A stretch of DNA of 64,000 nucleotides from Isoetes taiwanensis (GCA_021234155.1 JAJEKV010000004.1:20685619-20749618); one strand, 5' to 3'. Positions 1 through 12,800 are shown, numbered from the stretch's first letter. Translations and numbers: made by a program. The notes: generated by a model from the letters alone, not told the origin.

Positions 1-1283
1 GAGTGCGGGATAGATGGAGGGCCCATGCGGCCAGAGGGCTAGATGGGGGATTTCCTACGAGGTGTATGGCCAAGTGCCATATATTTAGTAGGGTGCGTCA
101 CAACCATTAACTTAAACCAGGTCGCTTCGGTTATAAAGATAAATTGCTTTTCATCTTTCAGTTCCTTGATTTTAAGAGTGACCATTGCGACCGCGGCGAA
201 TTCCTACAAAACAAGAATAGATCAGCAAGGTCGCCTCGACGATCCTGACGAGCAAAACAAAGCAAAATAGAATAAATAAAAGCTCGATGGAATCGTGATA
301 ATGATCCTGATGAGCAAAGCAAAGCAAAACATACTAGGCAGTTATCAACTTTGCTTTGCATGGGTGAGCCTAGTGCCTGATGCTGATTTATGGGTTGCTG
401 TAGTTTCTCAACGAGAAGCTCCATGTATACTATATTGGCAATAATATCATTACACTCCATGGACATGAAGAAGTTTTTCATATTTTTCAAGTTAATATCC
501 TTACCATCTGACTCAGAGAAAAATATGGGAGTTGGACTCCATGAAGGTAACGTTATGTTGTTTATTACTCGTTGATTTCTTCCCTTCAGCTCAAGAATAT
601 GTTTACTTTGACAATGCAAAATAGAAGTAGTTTTGTCGTATATATGAAAGACTCACCTGATCTTCCAAGTTGCAGCTATTATTCTCATCATGAGCCATGA
701 ACTTAGTGGTCGCTTCATAACCTTCTTATACTGTGTATGTATAACACGGAGATCAATTGCGACTGTTGCAAAAGACCTTCTTATCAAAAAAGAAAGATCC
801 ATATGTTATTGGTTCTATGTGCAGAAGTGTAGTTAAAGTTTACCTTAAGATTTGCCATGCTGGCTCTTTGGATACGGGAATATGGGAAAATAAGCTCTTG
901 ATTAACAACTGGAGTCTCTGAACTGCCATCCCTTTGCAAACTAGAATACCAATTTATTGACAGCTTTGTTAACCAGAATTTGCATAGATTTCACTGTCCA
1001 AACCTAGCTCCGGTAGCCCACTGGTTACATAGATCCATTACTCACATGAAATAAATAAACCATCTCAATTATTTCGAATAGGAGCAGAGCAGAAAATTCA
1101 AAACCATCATTCATTTAAATTGGATTTATGTCAGGATTTTGGACCATTTTGGCACTGCAACTTTTTTCCGGGTTAGTAAATTTGCATCGAGAATCTGACT
1201 TTTTTTTTTTTATAACAGCACAACATGATTGCATTAAAAATCGAAAATATTTTACATATGTATGTCGAGTGACATAATGCCAA
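1..1283. other. Unassigned DNA left of the DUF7869 remnant
   Basis: I recognise no gene here. Minus-strand frames around 390-619 are open for about 75 codons and could be an exon of the DUF7869-type gene that follows on the same strand, but no family motif supports it. A 27-bp unit starting GATCCTGA occurs at 241-267 and again, slightly diverged, at 303-329. A T-run lies at 1201-1212. Confidence 0.4.
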
Positions 1284-1868
1284 TTACTTCTCAGAAGTGA
1301 CCCCTAGAGATATCATAGCTTTCTTCCTCACTTCCACAGGTATCGTAACCCTAGCAGTCTTGCCTGTGATGACCTTTGGGTTCCATGAAAACAAAATAGT
1401 ATCTAACTCGACCCAATGATCCCCTTCAATAAGGTTTTTCTTCCATTTCTTTGTCCAACAGTCTCTATATCTTTCTTCCTCTGCCACTGCATTTAACTGG
1501 TGCACTGGACACCACCACTCCACACGAACTTTGTTCACATTGCGGTCACCCGCTTCTTTGCAAATATCTAAGATGGTGTAACCCATCCACACAGGGTATA
1601 TCTCTTTGCGCTCTGGTACTATAAGTGCAAATCGATGGCAAAGCAAGTCATCTTTGGGATCATAATCCTCCAACCAAGATATTTAGACCTTCCTTTCCTA
1701 GGACCAACATAATATTTTTCAGCAGCTGGAGGAGCCATCAACTTGCGAATACTAACCACATCATCAACTTCCTCAGGTGTTATCAAGTCTCTCCACTGAG
1801 ACTTAGGTAGCCATCCATCTTTCAGTTCATCAGAGGATGTGTTTACTTGTCCAATAATCCATGTACCT
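1284..1868 (-). pseudogene. DUF7869-type protein, C-terminal part
   Basis: This is the downstream half of a minus-strand gene cut by the LTR retrotransposon at 1874-13419; the upstream half is at 13425-14037. The frame runs from 1868 to about 1675 (residues include KDGWLPKSQWRDL and GPRKGRSKYLG), then continues one frame over from about 1673 to the stop at 1284-1286 (residues include VRVEWWCPVHQLN and YRDCWTKKWKKN). A small C-terminal domain with a conserved hydrophobic-WW pair followed by P is typical of proteins with the DUF7869 domain, which is thought to be RNase-H-like and of mobile-element origin. The frame change near 1675 and the 11.5-kb insertion make it non-functional. The family call rests mostly on the exon at 13901-14037. 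Confidence 0.5.
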
Positions 1869-1873
1869 GTGTC
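1869..1873. repeat. Target-site duplication GTGTC, left copy
   Basis: GTGTC directly precedes the 5' LTR and recurs at 13420-13424 directly after the 3' LTR. Five base pairs is the usual size for Ty3/gypsy integration. Confidence 0.92.
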
Positions 1874-2460
1874 TGTTAGTCCTGTGCCTCCTGGCACAAG
1901 ACTATTCATGCATACGCCAGACCAAGTCAAGTCCAAGGATCCACAACCAGGCACGGGTCAGTCGTCAAAGGCCACGCAGAAGACCAAGCAGACCACGCAG
2001 TCAAAGGGCGCGCCTGCCGTCAAAAGGAGGCGCTCAAACAAGTGACAGCCCGTCACCGCCCGCGTCAGCATCAGCGTGATTTCAGGCACTTCAAAAGGCA
2101 CCGCCAGCATTTCTGCAAATCAGGCCTTCTTCCAGGAGTCGACACCGAGATCAGTCAGAGTGTCTATATTGGGCCAAAGGCCATTGTACTATATATATGA
2201 GTAGAGCTAGCACATGAGTTTTAGATGAGTTTTGAGTCTTGTCTCACTTCTGTTTTCTCTCGATTGTGAGAGCTCATGTATCTTCATTGACATCAAGGAA
2301 GCTCATTATTGTGATCTCATTGTTCTTTTGCGTTTTCCTTTCTCTTTTCCTTGTTTTTCTTGCAAATCCCATGTGACATAGCCCCCGGATTCTCCTGTTA
2401 GATCCAAGGGTCCTCACAGAGGGCTGTCTTGCAGGAGTTCCCGAACCCAGACCCCAAACA
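1874..2460 (+). repeat. 5' LTR
   Basis: 587 bp, begins TGTTAGTC and ends CCCCAAACA. It matches the 3' LTR at 12855-13419 throughout, with about 20 bp extra near positions 1898-1920 and small indels around 1995-2050. Confidence 0.93.
2183..2200 (+). promoter_or_regulatory. LTR TATA box
   Basis: TATATATAT at 2190-2198, duplicated at 13150-13158 in the 3' LTR. It is the only strong TATA-like block in the LTR, placed about 260 bp before its 3' end, and probably sets the retrotransposon transcription start a few tens of bases downstream. Confidence 0.6.
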
Positions 2461-2474
2461 CTGTCGCCGCCATC

Positions 2475-4200
2475 ATGTCTGCTCGAGGTTTCACTCCTGA
2501 AGAACTTCTCTGCCAAACGGTGGCTCGCCTGGAGCGCCATCAACGACGTGAGGCTGTTCGGGATATGTATGACACTGCTTATGACATTGAGGGAGGTCGT
2601 ATCCGCTCAGGAGCTCAGTTGGCACCTCCTACCCTTCGTGCTCATTCTCGACCAGGATCTCCCCCTGTGTGTCGTCATTGTTCACAACCGCAATCTCCAC
2701 ACCAAACCCCTGTTCAGCCCACGCCTCACTATTTCCAGACTCCTGACAGCACCTATATCAATATTCCTTCAGGCCACACCCCTCTCCCATCACAACCTTC
2801 TTCACCTCCTGCGGGGATGGGCTACCATCAAGTGTCCTTTGGCCCTCCCCATGTTCACGCATTTCAGTCTTCTCCATCTTTTCAGCACGCTCTTCCTGTT
2901 TATCAAACCACTGATCTCAAGCCCAATGAGGAAGGCTCCCAAGGCCTTTCTCCACCAGATGCTACTTTCTATGGACCACCGGGTTTTTCAGTCCCACCCC
3001 CTTGCTCTCAGTCCCCGGCGGTTCCCCCTCTCTATGCTTCTGCATATCCTCAACCAAATCCACCTGTCTATGCACAAGTTCCGCCTTCATCTCCCACTCA
3101 CAATCTGAAGCTGACTTATCCCACTTTTGGCAACCCTAAAGGCAAACCTATGGATCAGAGTGCTTCGGCACACATGGAGGAATTTGAAGCCTTGGCCATT
3201 TTGAATGGTCATGCATAGCCCCAACTTAAATTTCATATCTTTTCGACCACGCTCAGAGGCGCCCCTCATCAGTGGTTAATGGCCAATAAGAGTCAATGGA
3301 AACAAAGTTGGCAAGAAATAAAAACTGCCTTTCTGTCTCATTACGGCACCACGGATGATGATCAATTACTCCTCAAGCAACTCAATGACCTTCAGCAGGA
3401 GCCCACGGAGTCAGCCCGGGATTTTGCGGACCGTCTTCACATTCTCGTCAGTAAACTCCAGGAGTACCCCATGCAAAGCCAGATCCTCGTCTGGTTTCTG
3501 CAGAGCCTTCCTCCTGCTATTCGCCTCATGACGGAATACCTGCGTCCCAAATCTCTGGAGCAGGCCATTGAATTGGTCAATCACTCGGTCAATGTTTCTT
3601 CTCGGGGTGTCACTCTGCAGGAACTCCCTTTCATGCCCCCCATCATGGTTCCCCAGAACTCTGTTCAGCCTCAGCAAGCAAATCCACAACGAGCTCACAT
3701 CTGGTGTACTATTTGTAAATATCAAGGTCATCTGGCAAATGAATGCAACTCCTCCAATGGACCTCCTCATTGTAAACGATGCAATATGTGCAATCATGCC
3801 ACGGAAGAATGCACTCGTTCTCATCCTACACCTTTTCGCAATAAAATGGTCTTTCAAGTCTAGACCACGCCTCAACAACAACCGTCATATCAGCCTCAGC
3901 AATATCCATCTCAACCACCTCAGCAATATCAACAAATGCAGCAGCAGCCACGGGGACAAGGCAATCGTCCTCCCTTTGATCCTTCAAAAGCTCAATGTTA
4001 TCATTGTCATGAATGGGGTCATACCACCACGGCGTGTCCTCAACTTCCTCAAGTTCAAGTCCAGCTCCCAGGTTCCAATCAACCAGCTTCTGTCCGTCTC
4101 ACGGCTTACCAACCCTGGGTGGCCAATGGTAAACAGGGCCCTCGTCCTGTTTTGAGGAAGCCTCCTCGGCCGCCTCAACAACAGCGACCTCAGCAAGCCG
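2475..4200 (+). pseudogene. gag: Retrotransposon gag
   Basis: Starts at ATG 2475, 14 bp after the LTR. The first 200 residues are rich in proline, serine and glutamine. A capsid-like segment follows (around 3230-3600; LRGAPHQW, FLSHYGTTDDD). Three CCHC zinc knuckles lie at about 3709-3750, 3769-3810 and 3990-4040 (CTICKYQGHLANEC, CKRCNMCNHATEEC, CYHCHEWGHTTTAC), the nucleic-acid-binding part of nucleocapsid. The frame is interrupted by TAG at 3216-3218 and TAG at 3861-3863, each explained by CAG to TAG. Near 4195 the reading frame shifts to that of protease. Whether the gag-pol shift is natural or damage cannot be told from one copy. Confidence 0.85.
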
Positions 4201-5794
4201 CTCTACTTCCAATCCTCTGGATCAACAAGCTCAGGAGGAGATTTATCAGGATCTCAACCCTCCTGTCCAACAGTTCAATTGGGTTGGACTTGTCTCACGT
4301 CACACACGGGCTTCACGCCCTCTGACCATCATTCCTCATGACACGCAACCTGCTTTTGCTGTGGACATAGTCCCTCATGAAGATGATAAACACTTCGCCC
4401 CTGATCTTGACACACTCATGCCTCACGTCATGCCTAAAGTGAGACAAAGTATTCTGAAACTCATGCAGGCTGCGGAAGGTCGCACCTTGGCAAATGTTCA
4501 CGCCACCACTCGGGCTCAGCAGCACCAGGCTGCGCCGTCATTATCGACCAGCACACGCTCTCCGCCATATCCCAATATTGCTGCTGAGGTCGAGCTTCTC
4601 AAAGAAGTCTCCGCTTCCTTACCACAGATTCCAGCTCCCCTGGACCCTGCGGATCCTTTTTCACATGTTCCCTTGGAACTTCAGGAAGAACTTGCCAAAA
4701 TCAAGATTCCTTTGAGCCTGGCCACCATTTTGAAACTCTGTCCTGCTCTTAAAGATCAGTTACCTCTTCCCACGGTTCTGGTTGGAGCTGTTGCAACTTC
4801 CACACCCACGGTGCATGCCACAGTGGGTAATCACCACATCAATCATGTCCAAATTGATGGTGGTAGTGCCGTCAATATCATTACTGATAAACTTAGGAAG
4901 CAATTGGGCATCAAACAATTATATCGTGCCCCTTATGACATCAAGTTGGCCAATGGCCATATCACGCGTCCTCAAGGTGTCACTCCTCTTCTCCACATCC
5001 GCATTGGTGATCTCAAATTCCCCTTGGAATTTGGTGTTTGGAAAGCTGAAGAAGATCCTGGTGACTATGAAATGCTGGTTGGAAGACCTTTTCTCCGACA
5101 GGCAAAGAGTATTCATTATTGGGCCACGGACCAACTTGTTATCACCGATGGCCATCTCAATGCCACAATGGATCTGGAAACTGGCCAATTGATTACTGTC
5201 GAGAATGCTGAACCTTCCATCTCTGACACTGACTCTGAAGAAGCACAAAATATTTATCATGTTCAAGCTCCTCCAGCGGGTCTCCCTCTCTCATCTTACC
5301 CTGAGTATGCTGATCCTTGGGGTGACATGACGCTTGATCAGGACCAGGCTGTGGCGGCTCTTTTGGACCCTTACCTGGCTTCCTGCAATCGCATTCAACG
5401 TCTGGATCATTTTTCTGACCCACTTCCTTCTTCAGAGACCATTGATGTCCATGCCGTCATGAAGCAACCCTTGCTTGATGACGCTCAGCAGCCTCTTTTC
5501 TTCACCACACAAAATGCTACTCCTCCAGTCATGCTTCAGCCTCCTGCTCACCAGGTTCAGGACACGGAGATTGTTCCTCATATTCAAACTCCAGAAGTGG
5601 AAATTGTGGACATTGGTAACGATCAACCAGTCCGCTTAGCTGCTAAACTTCCGCCTCCCTATAAAGCACGCGCGGTGACGCTGTTCAAGATATTCAAACA
5701 TATTTTTGCTTGGAGCTATAAAGACCTTCGGGATATCAAAACAGAATTGGGGGAACTCACCATTCCTACCAAATCTGATGCACGCCCAATCTAG
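4200..5794 (+). pseudogene. Retrotransposon aspartic protease region
   Basis: Open from about 4200 to the TAG at 5792-5794. The retropepsin-like motif is IDGGSAVNII, with DGG where D-S/T-G is usual, followed by hydrophobic strand residues and a FLRQAKSIH segment, as in Tat/Athila polyproteins. About 130 residues lie before it and a long linker of about 230 residues follows, ending in the approach to RT (LPPPYKARAV, FAWSYKDL). It would process the polyprotein. The terminal TAG and the TGA at 5798-5800 fall in a stretch that reads through into RT in the same frame. Confidence 0.8.
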
Positions 5795-6600
5795 CAATGA
5801 CAGTACAGGCTCAACCCAAACTATCGTGACCGCGTCAAGGCTGAAATTGACAAACTCTTGGTTGCTGGCCTGATTTATGAGGTCAAACATTCTGAATGGG
5901 CGAGCCCCATTGTCATTGCTCTCAAACACAATGGTAAGATCCGCGTTTGCGTGGATTACAGAAAACTCAATCAAGCCACGGAGCGTGATCACTTTCCGCT
6001 TCCCTTCACTGACCAGGTTCTTGAAGAAGTTGCTGGTCATGAGATGTATTCTTTCATGGATGGTTTCTCTGGGTACAATCAATTTTCTATCAAGCAAGAA
6101 GATCAACTCAAAACTACCTTCACCACCCCGTGGGGCACTTTTGCCTACAAGGTGGTCCCTTTTGGCTTGTCAAACTCTCCTTCCACCTTTCAGCGCATCA
6201 TGCTCTCTGTCTTTCAAGACTTTATGAAGGATAAACCTTTTCTTCAGATCTTCCAAGATGATTTTTCTGCCTACAGCCCCATGGATGATCACTTGGACAA
6301 ATTGGAGCTTGTCTTTCAAAAATGTGATGAATCTGGCATTAGTCTCAATCCTGAGAAGTGCACTTTCTGCGTCACTTTAGGCGTTCTGTTGGGTCATGTG
6401 GTCAGTAAAGAAGGCATCACCACGGATCCTGCCAAAATCAGTTGTGTACTGAAAGCTCAAGCACCGTCTAATATCAAAGAGACACGCTCTTTTCTGGGTA
6501 AGGTAAATTACTATTCCACCTTCATTCCTGGACTTGCAGCTATAGCTGACCCCATTCATAAACTCACGGGTGATAAATATCCACTTGGGCTTGGAATTCC
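5795..6600 (+). pseudogene. Retrotransposon reverse transcriptase
   Basis: Same frame as protease after two stops. Recognisable gypsy RT blocks in order: YRLNPNYRDRVKAEIDKLL, IRVCVDYRKLNQAT, the KTTFTTPWGTFAY block, then PFGLSNSPSTFQR. The catalytic core reads FQDD at about 6253-6264, where plant gypsy elements usually have Y-I/L/M-DD, so this copy may be impaired even apart from the stops. A connection region (SFLGKVNYYSTFIPG) follows. The frame shifts near 6590. Confidence 0.87.
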
Positions 6601-7100
6601 CAAGCGGAAGCTGCTTTTCAGAAGTTGAAGCTGTTACTTACTCAAGCCCCGGTCCTTGTTCCTCCTCAATGGGACAAGCCTTTCCATGTTCATGTTGACG
6701 TCTCTGCTTTTGCCATTGGTGTTGTTCTCTCTCAGGCCTATGATGACACCACGGATAAACCAATCCGCTATGCCAGCCGGAAACTCAATCCTGCTGAGCG
6801 CAACTATTCTGCCACGGAAAGGGAAGCTTTGGGTTTAGTTTCCGACATTATCTGTTGGGTAGCCAGATCAAGTTCTTTGTTGATCATCAAGCTCTTCTTT
6901 ATTTAATCAACAAAGCCACGCCCACGGGCCGCATTGCTCGTTGGGTCCTTCTTCTGCAAGAGTTCGCTCCCTTCGAAATTGTTCATAAGGCAGGAAAATC
7001 TCATGTGGTGCCTGATTATCTTTCACGCATCCACACGGACGATCCCTCCACGGGTGTTTCTGATGCCTTTCCAGATGCTCAATTGTTCCTGGTCACGGCC
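6600..7100 (+). pseudogene. Retrotransposon RNase H
   Basis: RNase H of the RT type. The start of the domain reads HVHVDVSAFAIGVVL (D-V-S where D-A-S is typical), then IRYASRKLNPAERNYSATE, the conserved block before the catalytic glutamate, then FFVDHQALLYL one frame over. Frame changes at about 6590, 6850 and 7100 break it into three pieces. It would remove the RNA strand during cDNA synthesis. Confidence 0.83.
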
Positions 7101-8429
7101 ACGCCCCAACTTTCAGCAATATCTTCTCACTGGTGCTCTTCCTCCCGCCGATCCGACGCTCTCTCCAGAAAAGCTTCGCTCCCGCCACCGTCAGTTTCTC
7201 CGCGAGGTCCGTGACTATACCATGGTTGCAGGCCATTTGTACAAACGAGGCAAAGACATGGTTCTCCGTCGTTGTGTCCTCCCTCATGAGGTGCCCGATA
7301 TTGTTCGACACGCCCACGATGGGCTTGGTGGTGGTCATTTTAGTGGTGACGCCACGGCACGCAAAATTCTTTTGGCAGGATGCTTCTGGCCCACGCTCTT
7401 CAAAGATGCCCACGCTTATGCTCGCACGTGTGACGTCTGTCAGCGTGTGGGAAAGCCCACGGCCCGTGACGCTCTTTCCTTGACGCCGGTCGCCACGCCC
7501 CATCCCTTCAGCAAATGGGGTATGGATTTTGTGGGGCCCATGGATCCACCGGCGCGGCACACCCGTGCCCGCTATATTCTGGTCATCACGGATTATGCTA
7601 CCAAATGGGCAGAAGCTTGTGCACTTCCAGACAACACTGCTGCAAGCACAGCCAAGGTCCTCTACACGCATATCATCACGCGTTTTGGTTGTCCCACGGA
7701 ACTTGTTAGTGATCGTGGCGTGCATTTTGTCAATCATACCATCAAAGAGCTGACGGATTATCTTCACATCCACACCAGAAGAGTACACCCTACTATCCTC
7801 AAGGAAATGGCTTGGCTGAAAGTACCAACAAAACACTCATCACTATTCTCAAAAAAATTTGTGACGCTTCTCGCACCGATTGGAAAGACAAGTTGCCTAC
7901 TGTTCTTTGGGCTTACAACACTAGTTTCAAAATAGCTACTGGCCACACTCCTTTCAAACTAGTTTATGGTCAAGAAGCTCTGATGCCTTTTGAATATATT
8001 CTTCCCACTCTCCGTTTTCAACTTGCTACAGCACATAATCCACCTGCTGCACTCAAGGAAAGGGTTTATCAATTGGAACAGTTGGATGAACTTCGGCGCG
8101 ATGCTTACATTCGTGTTCTTCACGGACAACAGTTGCAGAAATCATTGCATGACAAACGACTTAAGACGAAAACATTCAACGAAGGTGATTTGGTTCTTCT
8201 TTATGATTCTCGTTACAAAAATTTTCCGGGCAAGTTAAAGTTCAGATGGCTTGGTCCTTATCAAATTATTCAAGTGGTACAACCCAGCGTTTTCAAGCTG
8301 GCCGAGTTAGATGGCACTCCCTTACCTACTCTGGTTAATGGCTTTCGCCTCAAACCATTTCATACAACAGAAAGTGACAATCATCCACCAGATACTGTTC
8401 CAGACACAGACACAACAGATAGTGACTAA
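7100..8429 (+). pseudogene. Retrotransposon integrase
   Basis: An HHCC zinc-binding domain (H and H in HDGLGGGHFSG, C and C in CDVCQ) is followed by the DDE core: D in WGMDFVGP, D in LVSDRGVHF, and E in GLAESTNK after a frameshift near 7785. The C-terminal region is SH3-like (FNEGDLVLLYD, KLKFRWLGPYQI) and ends at 8429 without a chromodomain. That absence separates it from the chromovirus on the other strand at 15-26 kb. It would join cDNA to the host chromosome. Confidence 0.87.
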
Positions 8430-8566
8430 CAAGCGGCATATTTATATTATAGAGGTGAAATTTTTACAAAATGTGAGCAGAGCCCATCTATTTCCGCTAT
8501 GGGCAGAGCCCTATTTACAAAAACTGGCTGAGAGCCCTATCTACTAAATCCTAAGTTTTACCCCCT

Positions 8567-9545
8567 CTACTCCAGGTTGGGAGCAGAGGTGATGCGAAGG
8601 ATATGGTACCAGTTCTGCTCTGGATCCCAGCGCAGGTGAATCACCACCTCCATCCCGTTGGTCAGGGGGTCGGGATGTTCAGCCATCCCCTTGCACCAGC
8701 CATCCATGGCAATGCCACGATTGTGGCACCGCCAGAGGTCCAAGCAGTCCATCTTGCATGTTATCCACTCCAGGCAGTTAGACGGCATGGTGCACTTGTC
8801 GTGAAGTCCAGCAGCAGACATACTGAGCGCCATCGGGTGTCTCAGCTTCAACCACTCTTTCTCTTATATAGCCAACCAAGGACCTCCCTGTCGATGTGGA
8901 CCAATCAGAAAATTCGGCAACGTGTTCGCAATGCAAGGCTCTTTCTAATTCCAGAATCTTTTCTCCCACCGCATATCTAGCCATGGTACCTTCCAGGGAA
9001 AAAATTAAGGAACTTTTATATCCAAAGTGGTGAAATAGACTTGGCTAAAGTATGCCAAAAGTTGAGGTGAAAGCTTCTATCGTTAAGCTAAACTTTTCAA
9101 ATTTTGCGACCTGTACTTTCTTACATTTGGCTAAATTTTTATTAAAAAATATAAAAATCTTCTATCATTTGACTATTTTGCACTAATTCAAGACCTAAAT
9201 ATTAATAGAGCATGGTAGAAACAAAGCTTATAGACTAATTTGGCTAAAGTACACCAAATTTTGACGTAAAAGCTTCTAAGTTTTGGCTAAACTTTCCAAT
9301 TTTTGGCACTTATACTTTCTTGCAATTAGCTAAAGTCGGACAAAATGGAGGTGAGTTGTGAAATAGACTTGGCTAATATTTTCTTTTTTTTGGCCCAAAA
9401 AGGGACATACTTTAGCCGATTTTTTTCCAAGTAAGGCCAAAATTTCGCCATTTGGCTAAGTTTAGCCACTAATTTTTACCCTGGTACCTTCTGACACCTT
9501 CGTTTTAATGATATCCCACTTCGAGTTGCCAGCATTAAATGTCAT
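8567..9545 (-). pseudogene. Antisense ORF inside the retrotransposon
   Basis: A minus-strand reading frame between pol and the second sense ORF. It can be read from ATG 9545 through 9484, then, skipping the hAT-type MITE at 8994-9483 and one TSD copy, from 8993 down to a stop at 8567, with one frame change near 8830-8850. The two sides join in frame across the empty MITE site, so the frame was open before the insertion. The product would be about 160 residues with several Cys and Trp (CLEWITCKMDCLDLW) and no domain I recognise. Antisense ORFs after pol are known in Tat-lineage elements such as Grande; homology to those cannot be judged here. Confidence 0.5.
8986..9491. mobile_element. hAT-type MITE with 8-bp TSD
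   Basis: A 490-bp insert at 8994-9483 with ends CAGGGAAAAAATTA and CAGGGTAAAAATTA (inverted, 13/14) and the duplication GTACCTTC at 8986-8993 and 9484-9491. An 8-bp TSD and CAGGG ends fit the hAT superfamily. The inside is AT-rich, noncoding, and holds several diverged copies of TTGGCTAAAGT in both orientations. It interrupts the antisense ORF. Confidence 0.85.
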
Positions 9546-9852
9546 TCCTTCTTTTCACGCCCGTCGAACATTAATATGTGTTCTTTTGCCAACTGCCACA
9601 TCAGATCATTCCCTTACGTCTCATCGCCACCGTTCCCTTTACCGTTTGGGGATTTAGCCAAAATTTTGCCTCTCAATCACCTCCTTCGCATCTGTCGCCA
9701 CCTGGCATCATCCACGGTTGCCTGTTCATCCTCCTCACGCCCCTTCGCCAATACTGGTGCGCCCTAAAACCTTTTCACCTCTCTGTGTTTTCATATTCCG
9801 TCCTCCGCCTTTGCAACACAGTTCTTCCTGTTCTTTTCCAACGCTCTTCGCC

Positions 9853-12800
9853 ATGCCCCCACACAAATTTCCCACCCTTCAAGCTACTGCTCCAAGGAAT
9901 CCGGCTCTTTTCGAGTCTGTGTCTTTCTTGACGCCCACCTTTCGTGACGCCCTTGTTGGCCCGAGTCATGAAGTCGCGGAACGCCAGAAGCTTTATGAAT
10001 TCTCACAGATGGACCTCCCTGCACCAAGTCCAGAGCAATTGAAGCAGTTCATCGCTCACATCGTCAACAACCCGGAAGGATATGCTACTGTGGTCGATGG
10101 CACCACCATCTTGCTTACTCAGCCCCTGCTTTCTGAGGTATTCCGTATTCCTTTGCAAACACCTTCTTTATCTTGGGCTGCCTTACATGACCTAGATGTC
10201 ACTCAGTTCGGCGCTCCGTATCAAGCGAACATGCATCGCCTCACCAATATTGCAAAGTCCCATGACACTTTTGTCAAGTTTTTGTGGCGCAAATTGCTTG
10301 GGTATTTATCAAGAACACCCATATCAATAAGCCGTTCTATAATATGGTGATCACAGCCATCCGCTCCAATCACCATATTGATTGGCCACAGCTTTTGTTC
10401 TACCGCTTTCTTCATGAGGTCGATCGCATTCGGGCTGCCCCCTCCACTGTCTTTGAAGCCTCAGTGGGTGGCCATCTTCAAGCCATCATCCGTCGTTACC
10501 TTCCTCCCTCACCTTCTGTTTCTCATTCCTCCACTCACCAGTCTCTTCATTCACTTCCTCAAAATCAACAGGCTGGCACTTCACGCCCTTCTTCCGCTGG
10601 TCATGTTCAAAACAACACCACGCATGTCACCATCTCCTCTTCCGCCACTGAATCCATGCCCTCCACTTCCCGTCATGTCTCTCAAACATCTCAGACAAGG
10701 CAGCAACAAGACCCTGCACCTCTCCATCCTCGCCAGCTTCTGTATCAGTACCAGCAGGATGTTCAAGCCGCAGCCCTGAAGTTACAAGAATCCCAGGACG
10801 CTCTCATGAATGGTGTTCAAGCGTCCCTGGAGGCCTCGGATGCCGTTCAAAGAGACCTTCAAGCTGCCCACGCACAAGTTCAAACTCTGGAGGACAAACT
10901 TCAAGAAAAGCACGAGGCTCTGTTAGAGGCCCGTGAAGCTCTCAAGACTGCCCAAGATCAGAACAGTCTGCTTGCTGATCAACAGGCTCAATTGCAAACC
11001 ACCATTCAGGAATTATTGGAGCAGGTCAAGGCAAGGGAGACTCTCTTGCTTGACAAGGATAAAGACATTGCTAAGCTCACCACGCTGTATACAGAGCTTT
11101 CTCAGAATTACACCACTCAAGCCCATGCCCTTACAGCGCGTGACGCTCAAATAGCCTCTTTAGAAGCTCAGCTTTCCACGCTGACCTCTCAGCTCACGCC
11201 TCTCCAAGATCGGCTTACGGTGGCTCAGAAACAGAAAATTGTTGATGACGCCGAGATTGCCACGCTTCGACTCAATACTCCTGGGCAATCCTCTTCACAT
11301 GCCACGCTTCCTCAGAAACGGGTCCGTGATCAGTCCCGCCTTCTGTTAGAAAAGGAAAACCAGATCCGCGATCTTGAAAATCAGCTCCAGCAAGCTGTCC
11401 AATCTGCAGAAGAGGCCCAAACTAAACAGGAAGGCTACGTTACCATCGCCTTCAACATGTCAGTCGACTTCGCTATTCCTTCCAGTTATCTCGATTATGT
11501 GGTTGCCCGCCGCCACCTCTTTCTTCTGAAGTGGTACGCGGCCGATGGTCCAGTTGATGTCCACCTGCGCACTGAGGATTTTCTTCGGATCTGGCCAGAC
11601 CTCTCCGTTGAAGACAAAGGTTTACTCTGCGCCCTTTTAGTCTTCGACCTCATTCACTGTGAAGATCTGGATTTGATCACCTTCAGAGTTGTTCAGCCGA
11701 TGGCGTACATTTTCCATGACTTCTATCTGGCTGATACACAGGACAAATTTCGTGATGGGCCACATCAGAACTTTCAGGGTGACTCACAGGTTCAATGGTT
11801 GCTCTTGGACAACAACCTATATCTGTCCGATCATGATAAGACACACGCTCTTCATCAGGAGTACATGCCTGAGCTTGCTCATCATTTACCTCTATGGCAA
11901 GCCGAAACGTTGGAACAGATACGGAAAAATCTTGGGCATCCTGAGGCTCTTCCATTTGCCCAAGTTTATATGCAGCATTTGGCAGGTTACAATCAACTGC
12001 GTGCTCTTCTGGATAGCAAGACAGTTCCCACGGGTTGGGATAGCCCTCCTGTATACTCTCAGCTCTCTGCTTCTGCTTGGGATCAGTGGTGCAAAGCTCT
12101 TGATCCCGACCTTGTACGTGAGTTCAGGGAGCAGGCTCAGCAGCCCACGCCGACGGGCATGGCTCCCTCTCCATATACTTCCCTGGGTGTCCCTCCACGC
12201 CCCCGGTTCCTCACCTCCGATTGGCGTCTCCCCTTTTGGACCAAGGTCCTGGATGGCCACGCTGGGTGGACTCCCCCTCAGATCTCGATGGATCTCTGGT
12301 GGGATCCCCGTTTTGTCAGACGCTCCAATTGGGAGGATGGTGCCACCCTGGATGACACTTCAAATTGGATCTATATTGCAAATGAGTGTGGTTGGCAAAC
12401 ACCCGCTGATGCTGTTCATGGCCTTGATACCTTCTTGCAGAATGCCGCCACCTCACCGGACCCTTCAGTACACCGTCAAGCTGGCTTCTGTGCTGCTCTC
12501 AAGTGCATCCTGGTAAGCTCCTTAAATCGGCAGTGTCCCATCTTTTACTGCAATCCGAATGCCAGCGTCAGTGCCTTCGGTCTCCAGACCTGTCTTCTCA
12601 TGGAGTGCCAGTTCGTTCCTTCGGAAGCCCATGCTTCCCTGGAAGACATGGTGCGCTCTCAATTCCTCATTGATGCCGATCCTGCCCTTGGGCTCAACAC
12701 TCCTGATGCTCTTCAGACACGCCTGGACCTCATTGGCAATTACCATAATGGTGCCCGTCCTCATTCCCGTGAAGATCACTTTCAGACTGCTGGTTTCCCA

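Noticed and set aside
2461-2480. Primer-binding site after the 5' LTR
   Set aside because: The sequence lacks the TGG start expected from a tRNA CCA end; I could not match it to a tRNA.
7093-7836. 247-codon minus-strand ORF opposite the integrase
   Set aside because: Shadow frame of the integrase; the plus strand carries the clear DDE and HHCC motifs.
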